This document shows, one piece after another, positions 32,670 to 47,054 of a DNA stretch of 64,000 nt; position 1 is the stretch's first letter, and every line of letters begins with the position of its first letter. The stretch comes from Spongilla lacustris. Lineage: Eukaryota > Porifera > Demospongiae > Spongillida > Spongillidae. Position numbers and translations under genes: made by a program. The DNA lies in the NCBI GenBank assembly GCA_949361645.1, contig OX442416.1, positions 20,977,451 through 21,041,450 of the forward strand, read 5' to 3'. Below the pieces are notes generated by a model. That model made no database searches and had not been told where the DNA came from. It was given only the letters and a program-made list of their open reading frames with translations.

Positions 32670-34683
32670 AAGGCTCTATGAGGAGGCCATGACTAAGGGA
32701 TATGTGGAAACTTCAGTGACCAAGTGTCTCATCCTTGGAGCTGCTGGTGTTGGCAAGTCTCACCTCAAACACCTCCTTCTGAAGAAGGACCATCCAAAGC
32801 AACGTGTCAGTACAGGACTGGCTGACAACCCTGTTAGAGCCATCTCCTTCACACTGGCTGGTGTGGGTGGACAAGAGGAGGATGACTGGTTTGTGGTTGA
32901 AGATGACCAGGCACTGATGAGTGTTATTGGAGGAACCATCAAAGGTGGTGTATCCATGGCACCATCATTGGCTGATGTGGTGAGCACTCTCCCAAAGATG
33001 GCCATAGACCTTTCTGATGTACCTGGTGATAGAGCTGAACAGAGCAGGACTGCAGATATAGAGGATGAGCTGGTTCATCACATCAACCAATCCTCAGGTA
33101 AGAACAGCAGGGCTTGTTATTTGCTTGTATTCACCCTAAACCCCCCACCATAGACAACAGGAAGTTGTTTGGATTAAAGTGGATCCAGTTCATTGACAGT
33201 GGTGGTCAGCTGCAATACCATGACATCCTTCCATTGTTCATTCAAAATCCCATGGTAGCAATATTTGTTCTGAAGCTGTCAGAAGAGCTATCACATCACC
33301 CCACCATTGAGTATTATGGAGCAGATGGCAAGCCTATTGGTAAACCATATCGATCATCTCTCTCTCATAAACAGATCCTTCAACACTGTCTTGGGGCAAT
33401 TCACTCACAGGATGCTCATCCCCTGATCATTATTGTGGGAACACATCGAGATGCCAAAGATAGCTGTGCAGAAACCATTCAAGAGAAAAACCAACAGCTC
33501 CAGGCATTACTGGATTCTGCCCACTTTGATGTGCTGCATTGTGGTGAAGGAATGGATGAACTGATAATTGCTGTGAATGGCCTTTCACCTGAAAATGTGG
33601 ACAGACATGTTGCCCAGGTACTTAAGAAGCAAATCATATCCATGTCACCCCAGCAGTTAATAAAAATGCCTATAGCATGGTTTGGGCTGGAGGTGTTTCT
33701 CCAAAGGTCTTCCCATGATGGCGTCTTGAGTCTTGTAGAATGTCAGGTGTCTGCTAAAAAGTTTCACATTGAAGGAGATGCATTCTCTGCTGCCTTGCAC
33801 CATCTTGTCCACCACAATGTGTTCTTATATAACCCAGAGGTTCTTCCCCAGATAGTGTTCTGTGACCCCCAGGTAGTCCTCACCAAGGTGACTGAACTAG
33901 TGCAGTACCACCACAAGTTGCAAGATAATCCAGATGTGGGCGTGGCAGTTATTAGAAGTTACCTGGTCATGTTCAGGGACCATGGCCTGTTGTCAGTGGA
34001 GCTACTGAGGAAGTTTCCAAAGTACTACAAAGAGGGTCTGTTCACTCCACAAGATCTAGTGAAGTTGCTGGTGAGTCGTGGTGCCATAGCTATGATCAGA
34101 GATGGTGAGTACTTGATGCCTGCTCTGCTGCCCCACCTGGATTCAACCCAAGTGTCCAAGTACCTTGAAAGAGGTGCCTCCCTGATGATTAGGTTCCCCC
34201 ATGGCTATATTCCTAGTGGTCTGTTTTGCTGTCTTGTGGCCCTTCTACTTTCATCTTCTTGGATTGTGTGCATGAGTAGGGGAAAGCCGTTGTGTCTGTA
34301 TCGGAACTGCATCAGACTAGTACATAAGGACTCCTCAGAAATTGTGACACTTGTAGACATGTTCTCCTGTATTTTAGTGAATGTTGATGAGGCTTCAAGT
34401 GAGGTGTGTAGGGAGATAAGAGGTCTTGTCCACAGTGGTATCAAGAGTGCCTGTAGTGTGCTCAAGTACTATAATATCCAGTTTGAAGATGCCTTCATGT
34501 GTGCAGGAGCCCGTTGTACCTCAGACCCTCCTCATGTAGCTGTAGTGGTGTGTTCAAGGTCAGCATACAAGTGGAAGTGTACCATTTTAGAAGACCAGAA
34601 AGGAGACCTGAGTGAGGACCAGCTGATGTGGTTGGGTGGATTTGTACAAACAGTTTTGGAGGACCAAAAGCCCAGTACAACAG
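32670..34683 (+). CDS. Roco-like GTPase A (Roc-COR), two exons
   Basis: Exons 32670-33097 and 33154-34683 are separated by a 56-nt intron, phase 1. A leader RLYEEAMTKGYVETSVTKC is followed by Walker A GAAGVGKS (32737-32760). Switch II reads FIDSGGQ (DSGGQ at 33195-33209). G4 is THRD in IIIVGTHRD, the form used by Roco proteins in place of NKxD. A COR-like region follows with MPIAWFGLEVFLQR, NVFLYNPEVLPQIVFCDPQ and GYIPSGLFCCLV. Roco proteins are multidomain GTPases in which Roc and COR act together in nucleotide-dependent dimerisation. The exon ends at a GTGGGT donor in phase 1, so the protein continues. No Death domain or stop-containing terminal exon is seen directly downstream. Confidence 0.85.
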
Positions 34684-35935
34684 GTGGGTGTCAAGTACAC
34701 CAGGTTGTTGATGTATGTTGTGAGTGACCTGTGCATGTGCATTGATTTCAAAATTTAAATCTAACATTTTTAAAAGACCAGTATAGATACCTGAGTGAGG
34801 ACTGGTTTATGTGGTTTGGTGTTAGGGGAGGAGTGGGTTAGTTGAGCCACCCACTTTTTTTTAGCTCTACGAAGAATCATACTTGAATTATGCTAACATG
34901 TATTAACATTAAGTATAATGACTAACCTTTTGTCTTAAATAAGGATTTTTATTAAATTGATGATCAAGAGTGAAATTTTATTATTACTGTTTGTGCTCCC
35001 AAAATTTCTACACAATGCTAATATTTCAGTTTCTACGATTGCAGTTAAAATGCAGCAATCTAAATGGCATTCTGTTTTTATTTTTTAAAATAGACAATGA
35101 CTTTGTGAATCATGTTATAATACTTGCCAATCAATTATATTTGCTCTCATTGGTCCATGCATTAATGTACGAATTTACTTTGATCAATAATTTGACAATG
35201 CTTGGCAACGGGACAAGAGACAAGAAGACCTTGACCTACATGTACTCATGCTAGCATATGCATGTAACTTTAGCTCAGTTAATGTTTAATCTCCAGGCCA
35301 CGGGAAAAGTCCTTATTTAAGGATGTCATTATCCTTTTAAAATTAAGTTTTACACTGCATGTTTTTGCTAACCAAGCAAGTAAGATAATAATTAAATGCT
35401 ATTGGTCAATTGTATACTGATTAGTCTCCATAACAAACTGTAAATGATGTCAATTTATGATCAATGTCCATGTGGTAAAACTGGGAGGAAGTGGCACATC
35501 CTTATTTAAGGATTGACACCATCCGAATATATGGGTAGAGATTATTGACCATAAAAACCCTAATGGTTTTACAACTCTTAATCAGTTTTCTCTGATAGCA
35601 TGTCAAGAAATTGTGGACATCAATGTATAACTCGGCTTACAATTGTGATTTTAAAAATCTGATTGCACCATTAAACTCACTAGGTACTTTAGAGATTTAT
35701 CAAGTTATTAAAACAGCTAATTAATTTATTAAATTATATTATTATTATTGTCTTGTAATACGTTAATTGTATGTCTGCATGGCAGGAAAGTTAGGAATAG
35801 CAATCGCTGATACATAAAATCCTTCCGAACTAAAGCTATCGTCGATTTTAGTGATCTAAGCATACGCATGCGCATCTTAGTTTTACTCGTGCCCCTGCTA
35901 CTGGATACATTCTGGAGGTCACGTGATATGTTATT
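34684..35935. other. Intron or intergenic, AT-rich
   Basis: No exon recognised. It is the first part of the 4.9-kb gap between Roco A and the first FN3 exon. Confidence 0.5.
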
Positions 35936-36004
35936 TACTCGTTCCCAGACCCTATTTATTGAGAACACCTTGTTTGTCAATAAATAGGGTCTGGGAACGA
36001 GACT
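35936..36004. mobile_element. Short foldback with TAGTCTCG-type ends
   Basis: CTCGTTCCCAGACCCTATTT and its reverse complement surround a short loop. The right end is GAGACTA as in the larger family; the left end is eroded and no target duplication is clear. Confidence 0.7.
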
Positions 36005-37620
36005 AGGCATGGCTAGCCTTTTGGCGGAGGGTTGAGTATCAAGCCTATATTTGTACCCGTCTGATTAGTATTGTGGATATAATAGCACTACACTCGATTG
36101 CTATCAATAATTCTTGGTATACGTACATGTACAACATTGAACTTCAATTGGACTGTGAACGAGGGACGCATGTTGGAAGTAAGACTTAGTATTACTATAT
36201 TATACATGTAGGCTTGAAACCCCCAAAACGCGAAGGTCGAGCTGATAGAACGGCTGCTGTCGAGAGTCGAGAGTACCCCGCTCGTTTAGCGGTTAAGATG
36301 CACGGGCGATTCCGTCCCTGCATTTGCATCGCTCTGACGTTTACCACCACGACTGGCTTGTTTTTGATAACATACTAGAAGTTCTCATGGAGGTGTGTTA
36401 ATTTAGGACATTGCCTTCCACTAGAATTCACATATGCATCGGCGGCGGATATTCCCAGCTGGACTTTCCACTCTGTCCTGTTATGTATATGTATATCGTT
36501 GATTAATGGCTAGCCAAGGTCGCTCGCGCTCACTTCCATAGCAGTCTCGTTTCCAGACCCAATATACGCAGCTGCTCTGCTACGTATACGAGGTGAAGTC
36601 TGTCCTGTAGTATTTCTTTCCAACTCCGTCGGAATGTCGGCCAAGGTATACAACAAGGATGAACAGCCGTAAACGTACTCGGAGAGTGGTTATAACTTAT
36701 AAGTAGATCACATACATGCACCTGTCTGTGTAATTTGCCCCTACAAATACTAAGCAATGGCACAGAAAAGGATGCCATGATGCAGCTCTGATATGTCATC
36801 AATGAACAGATCGATGGCATGAAGGCACAGCTAGGTAGAACTACATGTATGTATGTACTACCATGCATGTGAAACGTTTACACAAATCACCACATGCCAC
36901 CACCCTAATTAAATAGGTGACCACAAAATGTTGACAGCTACAATGTACTCTGTTAATACCAGCCCTTCTTGAACCTTCCAAGATCCACACACACACATAC
37001 ACAACCAATAGATAACCAAATAAATACACCATAACTGTTACATCAATCACCTACATGTATTACATACATCTGCAGAGCCATGTACATATAGCTAGACCAC
37101 ACAAAGCCTTCCATTTGAGTTGGGTGCTGAAGTGCTTTCACCAGGTGCATGTTGGAAGGGTGGCTGGCACAGTCCATGAGATGCAAAACTTTGAGTCCAG
37201 TCCTCCCAGGTCCATACCAGGTGGTCATGTAGGCAAGCCTCCTCTCCTGGCAGACAACTGGTGACTGTCCTGTGTGTACAACCAAACCCTCAGCCTCAAA
37301 AGGTAAAGGTGGACAATTGTAGCCACTTTAAATTGGTCCTACATCTACATGCATGTAACACGTATTTCCTTCTAAGTTTTATAGACCCTTTACATCTTAA
37401 CTTAATTTGATTCATATCCCAGTGGCTGCATCTGGGATGCACTATCAAATTCCTTATCTCTAGGGAGAAGGGCCTGTATTATCTTTCCTTAAAACTGTCC
37501 CAACCAAAGCTTACCTTGTTCCACAAGGATATCTCCCATCCATGCACCTTCACAAGGCTCTCTCCTCTACCTCCACAAGGCTATCTCACAAGACTACCTC
37601 CCTCCACCCAGAGCAGTGTG
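36005..37620. other. No gene recognised
   Basis: A single TAGTCTCGTTTCCAGACCC-like terminus lies near 36542 without a visible partner. Open frames on both strands here are short and unrecognised. Confidence 0.45.
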
Positions 37621-39579
<1,959 letters not shown>

Positions 39580-39870
39580 CATCATTGGCCACCTCACCAC
39601 CACTTGAGGTGAAGATCCTCAATATCAACACGACATCCATTAGCATATCATGGCAGCAACCAAATGATCTAAATGGTATCATCAGAGGCTATCAAGTCAG
39701 CTACACTCCACATGGTAAAGAGGAATGTCTTCATGATGTTGTTGGGGACACTACCAGTACTGAGCTGACATCTCTTAAGCCACACACTGAGTACTCCATA
39801 CGTGTGAGGGCCAAGACAGTGGATTTTGGGTATTACAGCACACCAGTCAATGTCAGCACACATGAAGATG
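39580..39870 (+). CDS. Fibronectin type III exon 1
   Basis: The acceptor ATTCTAG precedes it and the donor GTGAGT is at 39871; it is phase 1-1. It encodes a full FN3 domain: ATSPPLEVKILNINTTSISI, SWQQPNDLNGIIRGYQVSY, TELTSLKPHTEYSIRVRAKT, ending THEDG. The Trp, the Leu and the TYxIRVRA-like strand are in register. FN3 modules are beta-sandwich spacers or binding domains; in an otherwise cytoplasmic Roco protein they would be intracellular. The symmetrical phase is typical of a shuffled module. Confidence 0.85.
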
Positions 39871-40192
39871 GTGAGTGAAATACCTTAAGTGGTTGACAAT
39901 GGATATCCATTTTCAACGTGTTTCAAATCCCCCCCACCCATTCCTATGCCTATGGCTATGTCCAATCCTGCTCCTGCTGCTACATGTACGTACATGCTTC
40001 ATGTACATGTATAGCTGTTGATTACTTCTGCATCTAAAAGTATTTATAAGTTGTACTTTTCAGGACTCACCAGTATCATGTAATGTTAGTTTCAATTGAT
40101 ATGTTTAATGTTTAATGTCTAATGTACCGGACGTCATCCCTGATGTACAATAGGGTCTGATATGTTCATAGGCAGGTGGTTCCATGGGTAGT

Positions 40193-40347
40193 GTAACTTT
40201 TCCAGCAGTCACGCGCGCTTCCCTACGTAATTTACTTGTGCTTGTGCGTAGTCAGGCTGATGCTTCTGAGTTTACAACACGAATACTGACTACTCACAAG
40301 CAGAAGTAAATTACATAGGAAAGCCGCGTGACTGCTAGAAAAGTTAC
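40193..40347. mobile_element. 155-bp foldback element
   Basis: GTAACTTTTCCAGCAGTCAC and its near reverse complement form arms of about 60 bp around a short loop. No target duplication is evident. Confidence 0.75.
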
Positions 40348-40363
40348 ATAATATTATGTAAAA

Positions 40364-40508
40364 GCTGGGCTGGACTGTTGACTTAGGTAAGCATAATCAA
40401 TTGCCACTCTGACCACTTTATCGAATTTGGGACGCCTAAATAAACAATGAATCTAAAAATCTACAGTTCCGAGGTGTTACTTTCTACAGTTCCGAGCCGG
40501 CACTGTAG
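40364..40508. repeat. Dispersed repeat, copy 2
   Basis: Matches 8515-8659 with scattered mismatches and a small deletion, ending at the same CTGTAG. Confidence 0.8.
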
Positions 40509-40641
40509 ATATGAAATTTTATCTAATACCGAGGAAATTTTATACAATAACCGGTAACGTTTTATTAATCTATTCGTTCCTTCGATGTGCGCGATGTGCG
40601 CGCGTGGGTGCATAGCATAAGGCGGCGGAACGTAAATAATC

Positions 40642-40644
<3 letters not shown>

Positions 40645-40672
<28 letters not shown>

Positions 40673-40740
40673 TGGGGGGGTGGGACATTTCCCTTGCGAT
40701 TGGCCAAATACGAACGGGGGGGGGGGGGGGGGGGGGGGGG
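40645..40740. repeat. Two poly-G tracts
   Basis: Two G runs of roughly 27 and 24 separated by about 45 bp. Confidence 0.85.
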
Positions 40741-40839
40741 TACATGGGGTCCCCACATTCACTACTGGATGGCTCTTCTATAATACGGCGTTTCCACCCG
40801 GCACTCTCGTCTAGCGGCCGAGGCACCTCACTCTCGCCA

Positions 40840-40918
40840 GCAAGGGGGTATGGGGGATGCTGTAAGTCCCCAGACCCCCAGAAGCTTTCACAGACACTTT
40901 ACACTTCAAATCCCGCTA
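40840..40918 (-). repeat. Dispersed repeat, inverted copy
   Basis: The reverse complement carries TACAGCATCCCCCATACCCC next to TTGCTGGCGAG, as in the copy at 42600-42726. Confidence 0.6.
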
Positions 40919-41486
40919 AAAATTAGTTGGCTGCCGTGCGAATACATGGAACATGTACCCCCACCGAAAAAAAATGGCCCGAGCGTATATCTTCTTCGTA
41001 CTCGTTAACGCTTCCATGTACCTGTTTAAACATTTCAGGAAAGAACTGGTACTCCAACAGGATAGCACGCAGCTGAGTTCACAATTACGTCGATACGCTT
41101 GTTTAAACACGGGCCATTTTTTCGGTGGGGGCGGAGGGGGGATATATCGTGGTGGGCAATATAAATATAATTTTTCACGCATGTATTTTAAAAAGAATAC
41201 GCGCGCCATACATATATATACATTGCTACAACAAAGCCCGATCCACGCTCCGATGTAGCGAAGCGGTTTATGACCGGTTTATGGTTTATGCTACATTATA
41301 TTGAAGCGCATGCGTTACTTAGATCTATAACGCACGAGCATCAGATCTATCAGAGATAATTTATATATTATCTCTGGATCTATGTACCATTAATTAGAAT
41401 ATAACTCGCGGAAGTCATGCATGCTTTAATAGCGGTACTACCAAAAATCTGGGGGGGAGGGGGAGGAGCTGAATATTACTTCCGCC

Positions 41487-41487
41487 G

Positions 41488-41523
<36 letters not shown>
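41487..41523. repeat. Poly-C tract
   Basis: About 36 consecutive C residues. Confidence 0.85.
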
Positions 41524-41524
<1 letters not shown>

Positions 41525-41715
41525 TCTCCGCCGCCTATGCATAGGCGCACGCTAACTTAACTGAATTCCTGAACAATACTGAACAAAGTTTCAGCCTTTA
41601 TATTTGTGCATGGTCTACCGATTGTCACTAAAGGTTTAATTAGGTTCACCGTTTCGTAAAAGGTGCAAATGGCAAAACATTTTCACAGCTGCTGCTGCGT
41701 CAATTGCTACATAAC

Positions 41716-42460
41716 CAGTGTTGCCGCGAAATAACCTTCATCCTTAATCGTCTATATCACGATATATCGCGATATGAGCATTTAATCACGATATAAATAT
41801 CGCGATATATTAAATTATTCATGATCAATTATCGCTTGGGTTATTAAATGTTGGGGTGAATAGTTATGGTTACAACGAAGGATATGGAACAGTTATACGT
41901 GTACCTACGCTAAATGTACTTGCTACCACAGGCGATTTCTTATCACAAAGCCATCAAAACTGTCGTATGGGAGGCTTTGGATGGCACAAAAAAATCAATT
42001 GTTTATTAGCTCTTGCGCAATATTCCCAAGCAGCCTGTCAGCAGAAATCAATTTCGGAAAATATGATCCATTGTTGTGGTGGAGGAATCATCAGCCATAC
42101 ATCCCTACCATAGCTAAACCACCAAGCAAGTACTTGTGCATTTTTGCTTAGGTATTTTCCTTAAGACGCCCGTGGGGCGTGGCATCTTGCATGAAAGGCT
42201 GCATTAGCAAATATATATTACTAAGGCAAAATTCAAACTGAACTAGCTTAACTGTAACAGTAAACTATTTTCATTGATGTATACCTAAATGTATGCTCAC
42301 TCTCTGCTAGTTTCTAAATTTTATTTCTGTATACCTTTGTTTACGTCCGTACACGTTTATTTCGCGATATGACTAACGATTAATCGCAATATATCGCCTT
42401 TCGCGATATAAATATTTAATCGCGATATATCGCCTTTCGCGATATATCGCGGCAACACTG
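41716..42460 (+). mobile_element. Deleted hAT element with CAGTGTTGCCGCG ends
   Basis: The ends CAGTGTTGCCGCGA and TCGCGGCAACACTG are exact inverted repeats. Next to each end are clustered palindromes of the TCGCGATATATCGCGA type. The interior retains a transposase scrap (DPLLWWRNHQPYIPTIAKP, then KYLCIFA) that resembles the hAT sequence preceding the dimerisation motif. No clean 8-bp duplication was found. Confidence 0.7.
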
Positions 42461-42599
42461 AGCATATCCAATATTTCAGGCGCCGTTACGAGGCGTGTTG
42501 TCGCAATAAACTTCGTTGTCTTTCGCACGTATGTAAATTCTTTTTAAAAAATTTACTGCACTGCGAATACGCTGATTTTTAGCGTGGTTTGAAGCGAAA

Positions 42600-42726
42600 A
42601 ATGTAAAAGCTTCAGGGGCCTGGGGGAGCTTACAGCGCTCCCCCATACCCCCTTGCTGGCGAGGGGGTGGACCCCCGCCACCGGCCGCCCCTCCAACCAA
42701 GCGCCCCCATTCCTAGATCCGCCACT
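42600..42726 (+). repeat. Dispersed repeat ending in GATCCGCCACTG
   Basis: Shares GGGGGAGCTTACAGCGCTCC and CCTAGATCCGCCACTG with 28384-28613. Confidence 0.75.
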
Positions 42727-43573
42727 GATAGCTTTGGAAATGGATCAGCCCATTCTCACTGCAAGGCAATTTTTATCAGAGACAAACAGTGTCTAACCTC
42801 TGCTTCCCAGCATCCATATGTTTTAATTGCCAATGGGATGCATGCCCATCCAATTTCTTGGCATTTTTCATCACTTGCTTGATGCTTAGGCCTTTTAGCT
42901 GCCTGTGCAGCTAATCCTGACCTCACACTTGCTTCGAAAAGAAACAGTTTAGTTTAGTGGAGATGTGATGGTGACATCAAGATCACCAGATTGACTCAAC
43001 TCCCAGTTACATGGGGACCAAATATATCAGCGGGGCATGTACGATGTCCTTACAGTCAGCTTACAACTTGGGACTTATGCATGCACGATGACATGACTTC
43101 AATGATATAGGATGTCTCTCAATCAGTTGGGTCCATGGCATGTAATGGGCAGTATGGACAGCTGTGATTACTACTGACAGGAATTCCAAGCCACCACTTA
43201 ATGGCCATGTGTTATTAATATGGTTTAAGGAATATGATGAGTCATATAACTGATAAATAGGCAGCGGCATGGGTGGATGAAACAAATAGCAGGCATGCTT
43301 TGTCAGTTGGGAATTTGACAGTTGGGAAACAATGTCATACAGCTTATTGAACTGACGCTCCCGCCTGATATTGTCCTCTGAGGGCACACAGATTCCAAAA
43401 AAAGTATCATGAAACAATAATATACACATGTACATAACCCATATGCCCATCACAATATCTCTTAAAAACTCCATTACAAATGGAAGAGGTTTTTGTAGTG
43501 AATTTGATGTGAGTCCAATTAGCTAAGTAGTTTTATTAAGTATTGAAATATGCATTATTTACCTCCCTTTTAG
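42727..43573. other. Intron sequence before FN3 2
   Basis: A minus-strand open frame of 137 codons (43061-43474) is not recognised and has no supporting context. Confidence 0.4.
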
Positions 43574-43855
43574 TCCCTTCTCCTCCAATTGGAGTGAAGG
43601 CTGAAAGTATGAAATCCACATCCGTGACCATATCATGGCAACCACCACATGATCGAAATGGTGTCATCAGAAGCTACGAAGTCAGCTACACTCCACATGA
43701 TGAAAGTGAATGTCTTCATAATGTTGTTGGGGATACTACCAGTACTGAGCTGACATTTCTTAAACCACTCACTAAGTACACCATACGTGTGAGGGCCAAG
43801 ACAGTGGATTTTGGGGTGTACAGTACAACAATAACTGTCACCACACATGAAGATG
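43574..43855 (+). CDS. Fibronectin type III exon 2
   Basis: The acceptor CCTTTTAG precedes it and the donor GTGAGT is at 43856; it is phase 1-1. It encodes VPSPPIGVKAESMKSTSVTI, SWQPPHDRNGVIRSYEVSY, TELTFLKPLTKYTIRVRAKT and THEDG. It is clearly a paralogue of the exon at 39580. Its phase 1 end fits directly onto the phase 1 start of Roco B at 50421; the LTR elements between would lie in that intron. Confidence 0.85.
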
Positions 43856-44319
43856 GTGAGTGAATGTGTCTCTACATGTACATGTGTAATAGTTTCTGTC
43901 TTAAAGTTAAAGCAATAGTCAATTGTACTTTATACCAGTACCATATAAATTTAGTTGCAATTACATGTATATTACATGGACCATATTCAATCAGTGCTGC
44001 TTTATACGTACATGTATATAAGAGATAGTTGCAGTTTAGGCTTAAACTGCCTCTAGGTATCAAGGAAAGGTTATATAAAGGGGTATACATGTACATGTAT
44101 ATGTAAAGGTAATTTCATTTATCGTGTACAAAGGTCAATTCCAAAATATTTCAAGAACATGCCACTGTATAATCCCCTCAAATGCTCTTACTTAATCAGG
44201 CCAAGCCCAGTCTGAACAAATAAAGCACTCGCTCAAACTTTTTTCTATATTATGATTTGCCTTGTAAAACTAGGGTTGTATATCTAATGCTAGTTAAACT
44301 TTGCTCCCTTCGTAGTCAG
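43856..44319. other. Intron sequence below the Gypsy element
   Basis: No exon recognised, and no 3' LTR for the minus-strand Gypsy element was found here. Confidence 0.45.
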
Positions 44320-44523
44320 CTCTTTCCTAATAATAGCACAACCAGTGCAGGCTCGGGAATTTCTGTGTGCCTTATCCCCGGATCAGGTTTGGGTAGGTCA
44401 ATTTCTGGAGGCGGGGCCGCCAAATCATCGTCCTCATCCAGAAGCTGCAATCTTCTGCTTGTATGTTGTTCCTTCACTTGATGGGCTGCCTCCCCACCAT
44501 CATTGTTGTCACGCTGTACCGTG

Positions 44524-45765
44524 CTATTGCCTATTGTCCAGCCTGATCTTCGCTGGGCAAAGTTTAAGCCTATCAAAATGCACTATTTGCGTTTTTGTGC
44601 CCCATATTCCCTTGATCTTATAGGTGCTGTAAACGATCTGCTCTACCACCTTGAATGGCCCCTTCCATGCAGGGACAATGTAACTTCCGAGACAACCCTC
44701 GAGGTACAGCAGGAGAATGCAACCAGACAAGATCGCCTTGATTGAAGGGTGCCCCCCATGACCCTTTTCATCGTATATTGCCTTCTGTCGTTTGTGTTCG
44801 GTCATACATCTGTCTCTTACTAGTTGATACGACCTTTGTAGGTCTTCTTTCAACCTCTGCACATACTCTTGGACTGGAACTTCCTCAATTTTACTGCTAC
44901 CATATACATCAGATCAACTGGAAGCTTCACCTGTCGACCAAACATCAGAAAGAAAGGACTAAGCCCTGTCGATGCGTGAACGCTTGAATTATACGCCAGG
45001 CAAACCCTGCGTATATTCTGCTCCCAATTAGAAGGATGCTTTCCCACTGTTGTTGATAACATATCCAGCAGAGTTCGATTAAATCGTCCCACCATCCCAT
45101 TGCCCAGTGGGTTGTACGGCGTAGTGTGGGTCTTCTTTACCTCAAGAATATTGCATATCTCCTTCACCAGTGCAGATTCAAATTGCTGGCCTTGATCGCT
45201 ATGCAACTGCTCTGGTGGTGAAAATCGGCAAAACATCTCATCCACGAGCTTCCTGGCTACAGTCATTGCTTCTTGGTTGGGTATACCATAGGCTTCCACC
45301 CATCTGGTGAAGTAATCTACTGCCACCAAGACGTACTTACTTCCTTGATCTGTTTCTGGAAGAGGACCCATTATGTCCACACAAACTACTTGTAATGGGT
45401 ATCCAGCATGGATTGTTTATAGACCTGCCCTCCGCTTTGGGGCAGCTGATTTCCGTGTGCAACATATAGCGCACGTTGCACAATAATCCACACCCCGGCC
45501 AATAGAAGCGGTCCTTTAACTGTTGCAGCATCTCTAAATGTTGCAGCATAGCCCCCTCATGAAGACTCAGCAAGACGTCTACCTGAAATTCAGTCGGCAG
45601 CACAAGCTGAAGGTTGGTTTCTTTTCCGCCACATCTCCTTCTCCACAGAATACCATTTTTAATGCAAAGAGATTCCCATTGTTGTAGTAGCAGGCGACTC
45701 TCTCGACTCCAAGACTTCGTTACATCCGGAGGGGGTTGGTGCCCATTCTGCACCACAAGGTACAC
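44524..45765 (-). pseudogene. Gypsy integrase, broken
   Basis: Minus-strand frames cover three parts. The first is an HHCC-like region (LHEGAMLQHLE, RFYWPGCG), in which the Cys pair is degenerate. The second is the catalytic core, with GPLPETDQGSKYVLVAVDYF, LHSDQGQQFESALV and YNPLGNGMVGRFNRTLLDML. The third is a C-terminal region with KGPFKVVEQI. In the core the first two aspartates are present, but the position normally holding the catalytic glutamate (xxMVERFNRTL) is glycine. Frame breaks lie near 45340-45380 and 44850-44862. Confidence 0.8.
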
Positions 45766-45884
45766 TGGCTGGATCTGGTCGTCATCAAGCTGATGATGCC
45801 CCCATGTTTCCAGGATCTTGTGACACAGGTAGGGGAACGAGAACCCTTACAGTTTGCTCATTATCCAAAGGCTCCTCGTCCTTA

Positions 45885-46439
45885 TTATGGTATCAAAGCA
45901 CCCCGGTGATGAACTATAGTGAAGTTGTACTCTTCTAGTTTCTGCAGCCAGCAGGCCAGCTGACCTTCAGGCTTTTTAAAATTCCACACCCAGACCAGCG
46001 AATTGTGGTCAGTTCTGAGAGTAAACTCCCTTCCCAGCAAGTAGTGTCGAAAGTGGTGAACAAATCCCACGACTGCCAATAACTCCTTCCAAGTCACGCA
46101 ATATCGCCTCTCAGGTCGGCTCATTGAGCGACTGGTATACGCATTAACCACTTCAGAGCCATCATCCTTCATCTGCGATAGAACAGCTCCAATACCAGTA
46201 TCACTGGCGTCCATGTCCAGCACGAATCTCCTACTATAGTCTGGGTAGGAAAGGACTGGGGAAGAGACCAAACATGCACCCAATTTATCAAATGCATGCT
46301 GACACTCTATGGTCCATTCAAAATTGCTATTCTTCTCAGTGAGACGCTGAAGTGGTCCAGCAATGGCTGCAAAATTCTTCACGAATCGGGAAATCACCAC
46401 CGACCCGAGCAAAACGGAGGCAGTTGCAAAATGGCCCAC
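45885..46439 (-). pseudogene. Gypsy RNase H region
   Basis: Contains FVLDMDASDTGIGAVLSQ, RRYCVTWKELLAVV and TDHNSLVW, the RNase H motifs that follow a Gypsy reverse transcriptase. A frame break separates it from the reverse transcriptase around 46440-46490. Confidence 0.8.
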
Positions 46440-46487
46440 CCCACAGTCCAGACGAGAAGTGCAGCAATTTCTAGGACTCGCGAACTA

Positions 46488-47042
46488 CTACAGATCGGCT
46501 GACACAATATGCCCAAGAAAGGCAACATGTTTCTGGCAGAGATGGCACTTTCCTGGTTTCAGCTTCAGCCCCGCCCCCCAGAGCCTTGCAAGAACGCCCC
46601 CAATATTGGACAGGTGGTCTGCAAAGGATGTCCCTACTATCATAATATCGTCGAAGTGCACAAGGCAGGTAGACCATTTCAGACCACTCAGAACTCGATC
46701 CATTAGCCGCTGGAAAGTGGCGGGTGCGTTGCATAGCTCGAAAGGCATGACATGAAATTGGAATAATCCTTCCGGTGTGGTGAACGCCGTCTTGGGTTGG
46801 TCGTTCTCAGCAACTTCCACCTGCCAGTAGCCACTAGCAAGATCCAGCGTCGAGAAGTATTTCGACCCGACAAGAGTGTCAAGTGTATCGTCCACTCGTG
46901 TTAGCGAGTACGCGTCCTTCCGCGTGACTTCATTCACCTTCCTGCTGTCGATACAAAATCTGGTTGACCCATCCTTTTTTGCGAGGACCACAGGTGAGGA
47001 CCACGGGCTGTCCAAATGCTGAATGGCTCCTTGGTCTAGCAT
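46488..47042 (-). pseudogene. Gypsy reverse transcriptase core
   Basis: Contains SPWSSPVVLAKKDGSTRFC, DYR-equivalent IDSRKVNEVT, FSTLDLASGYWQV and the active-site motif as HFDDIMIV (usual form YxDD). An in-frame TGA at 47055-47057 separates it from the protease-linked frame. Confidence 0.85.
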
Positions 47043-47054
47043 TTCTTGAATGAG

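Noticed and set aside
36265..36350. tRNA-like string GTTTAGCGGTTAAGATGC
   Set aside because: No acceptor or T-arm pairing could be drawn.
37043..37285. Minus-strand open frame of 80 codons
   Set aside because: No recognisable domain; its length is within chance expectation.
40800..40918. tRNA-like A box (TCTAGCGGCCGAGGCA) and B box (CTTCAAATCCC)
   Set aside because: The acceptor stem does not pair, the boxes are separated by a dispersed repeat, and part of the A-box side is itself repeat sequence.
43061..43474. Minus-strand open frame of 137 codons
   Set aside because: It is not recognised, lies in a plus-strand intron and lacks splice or repeat support.
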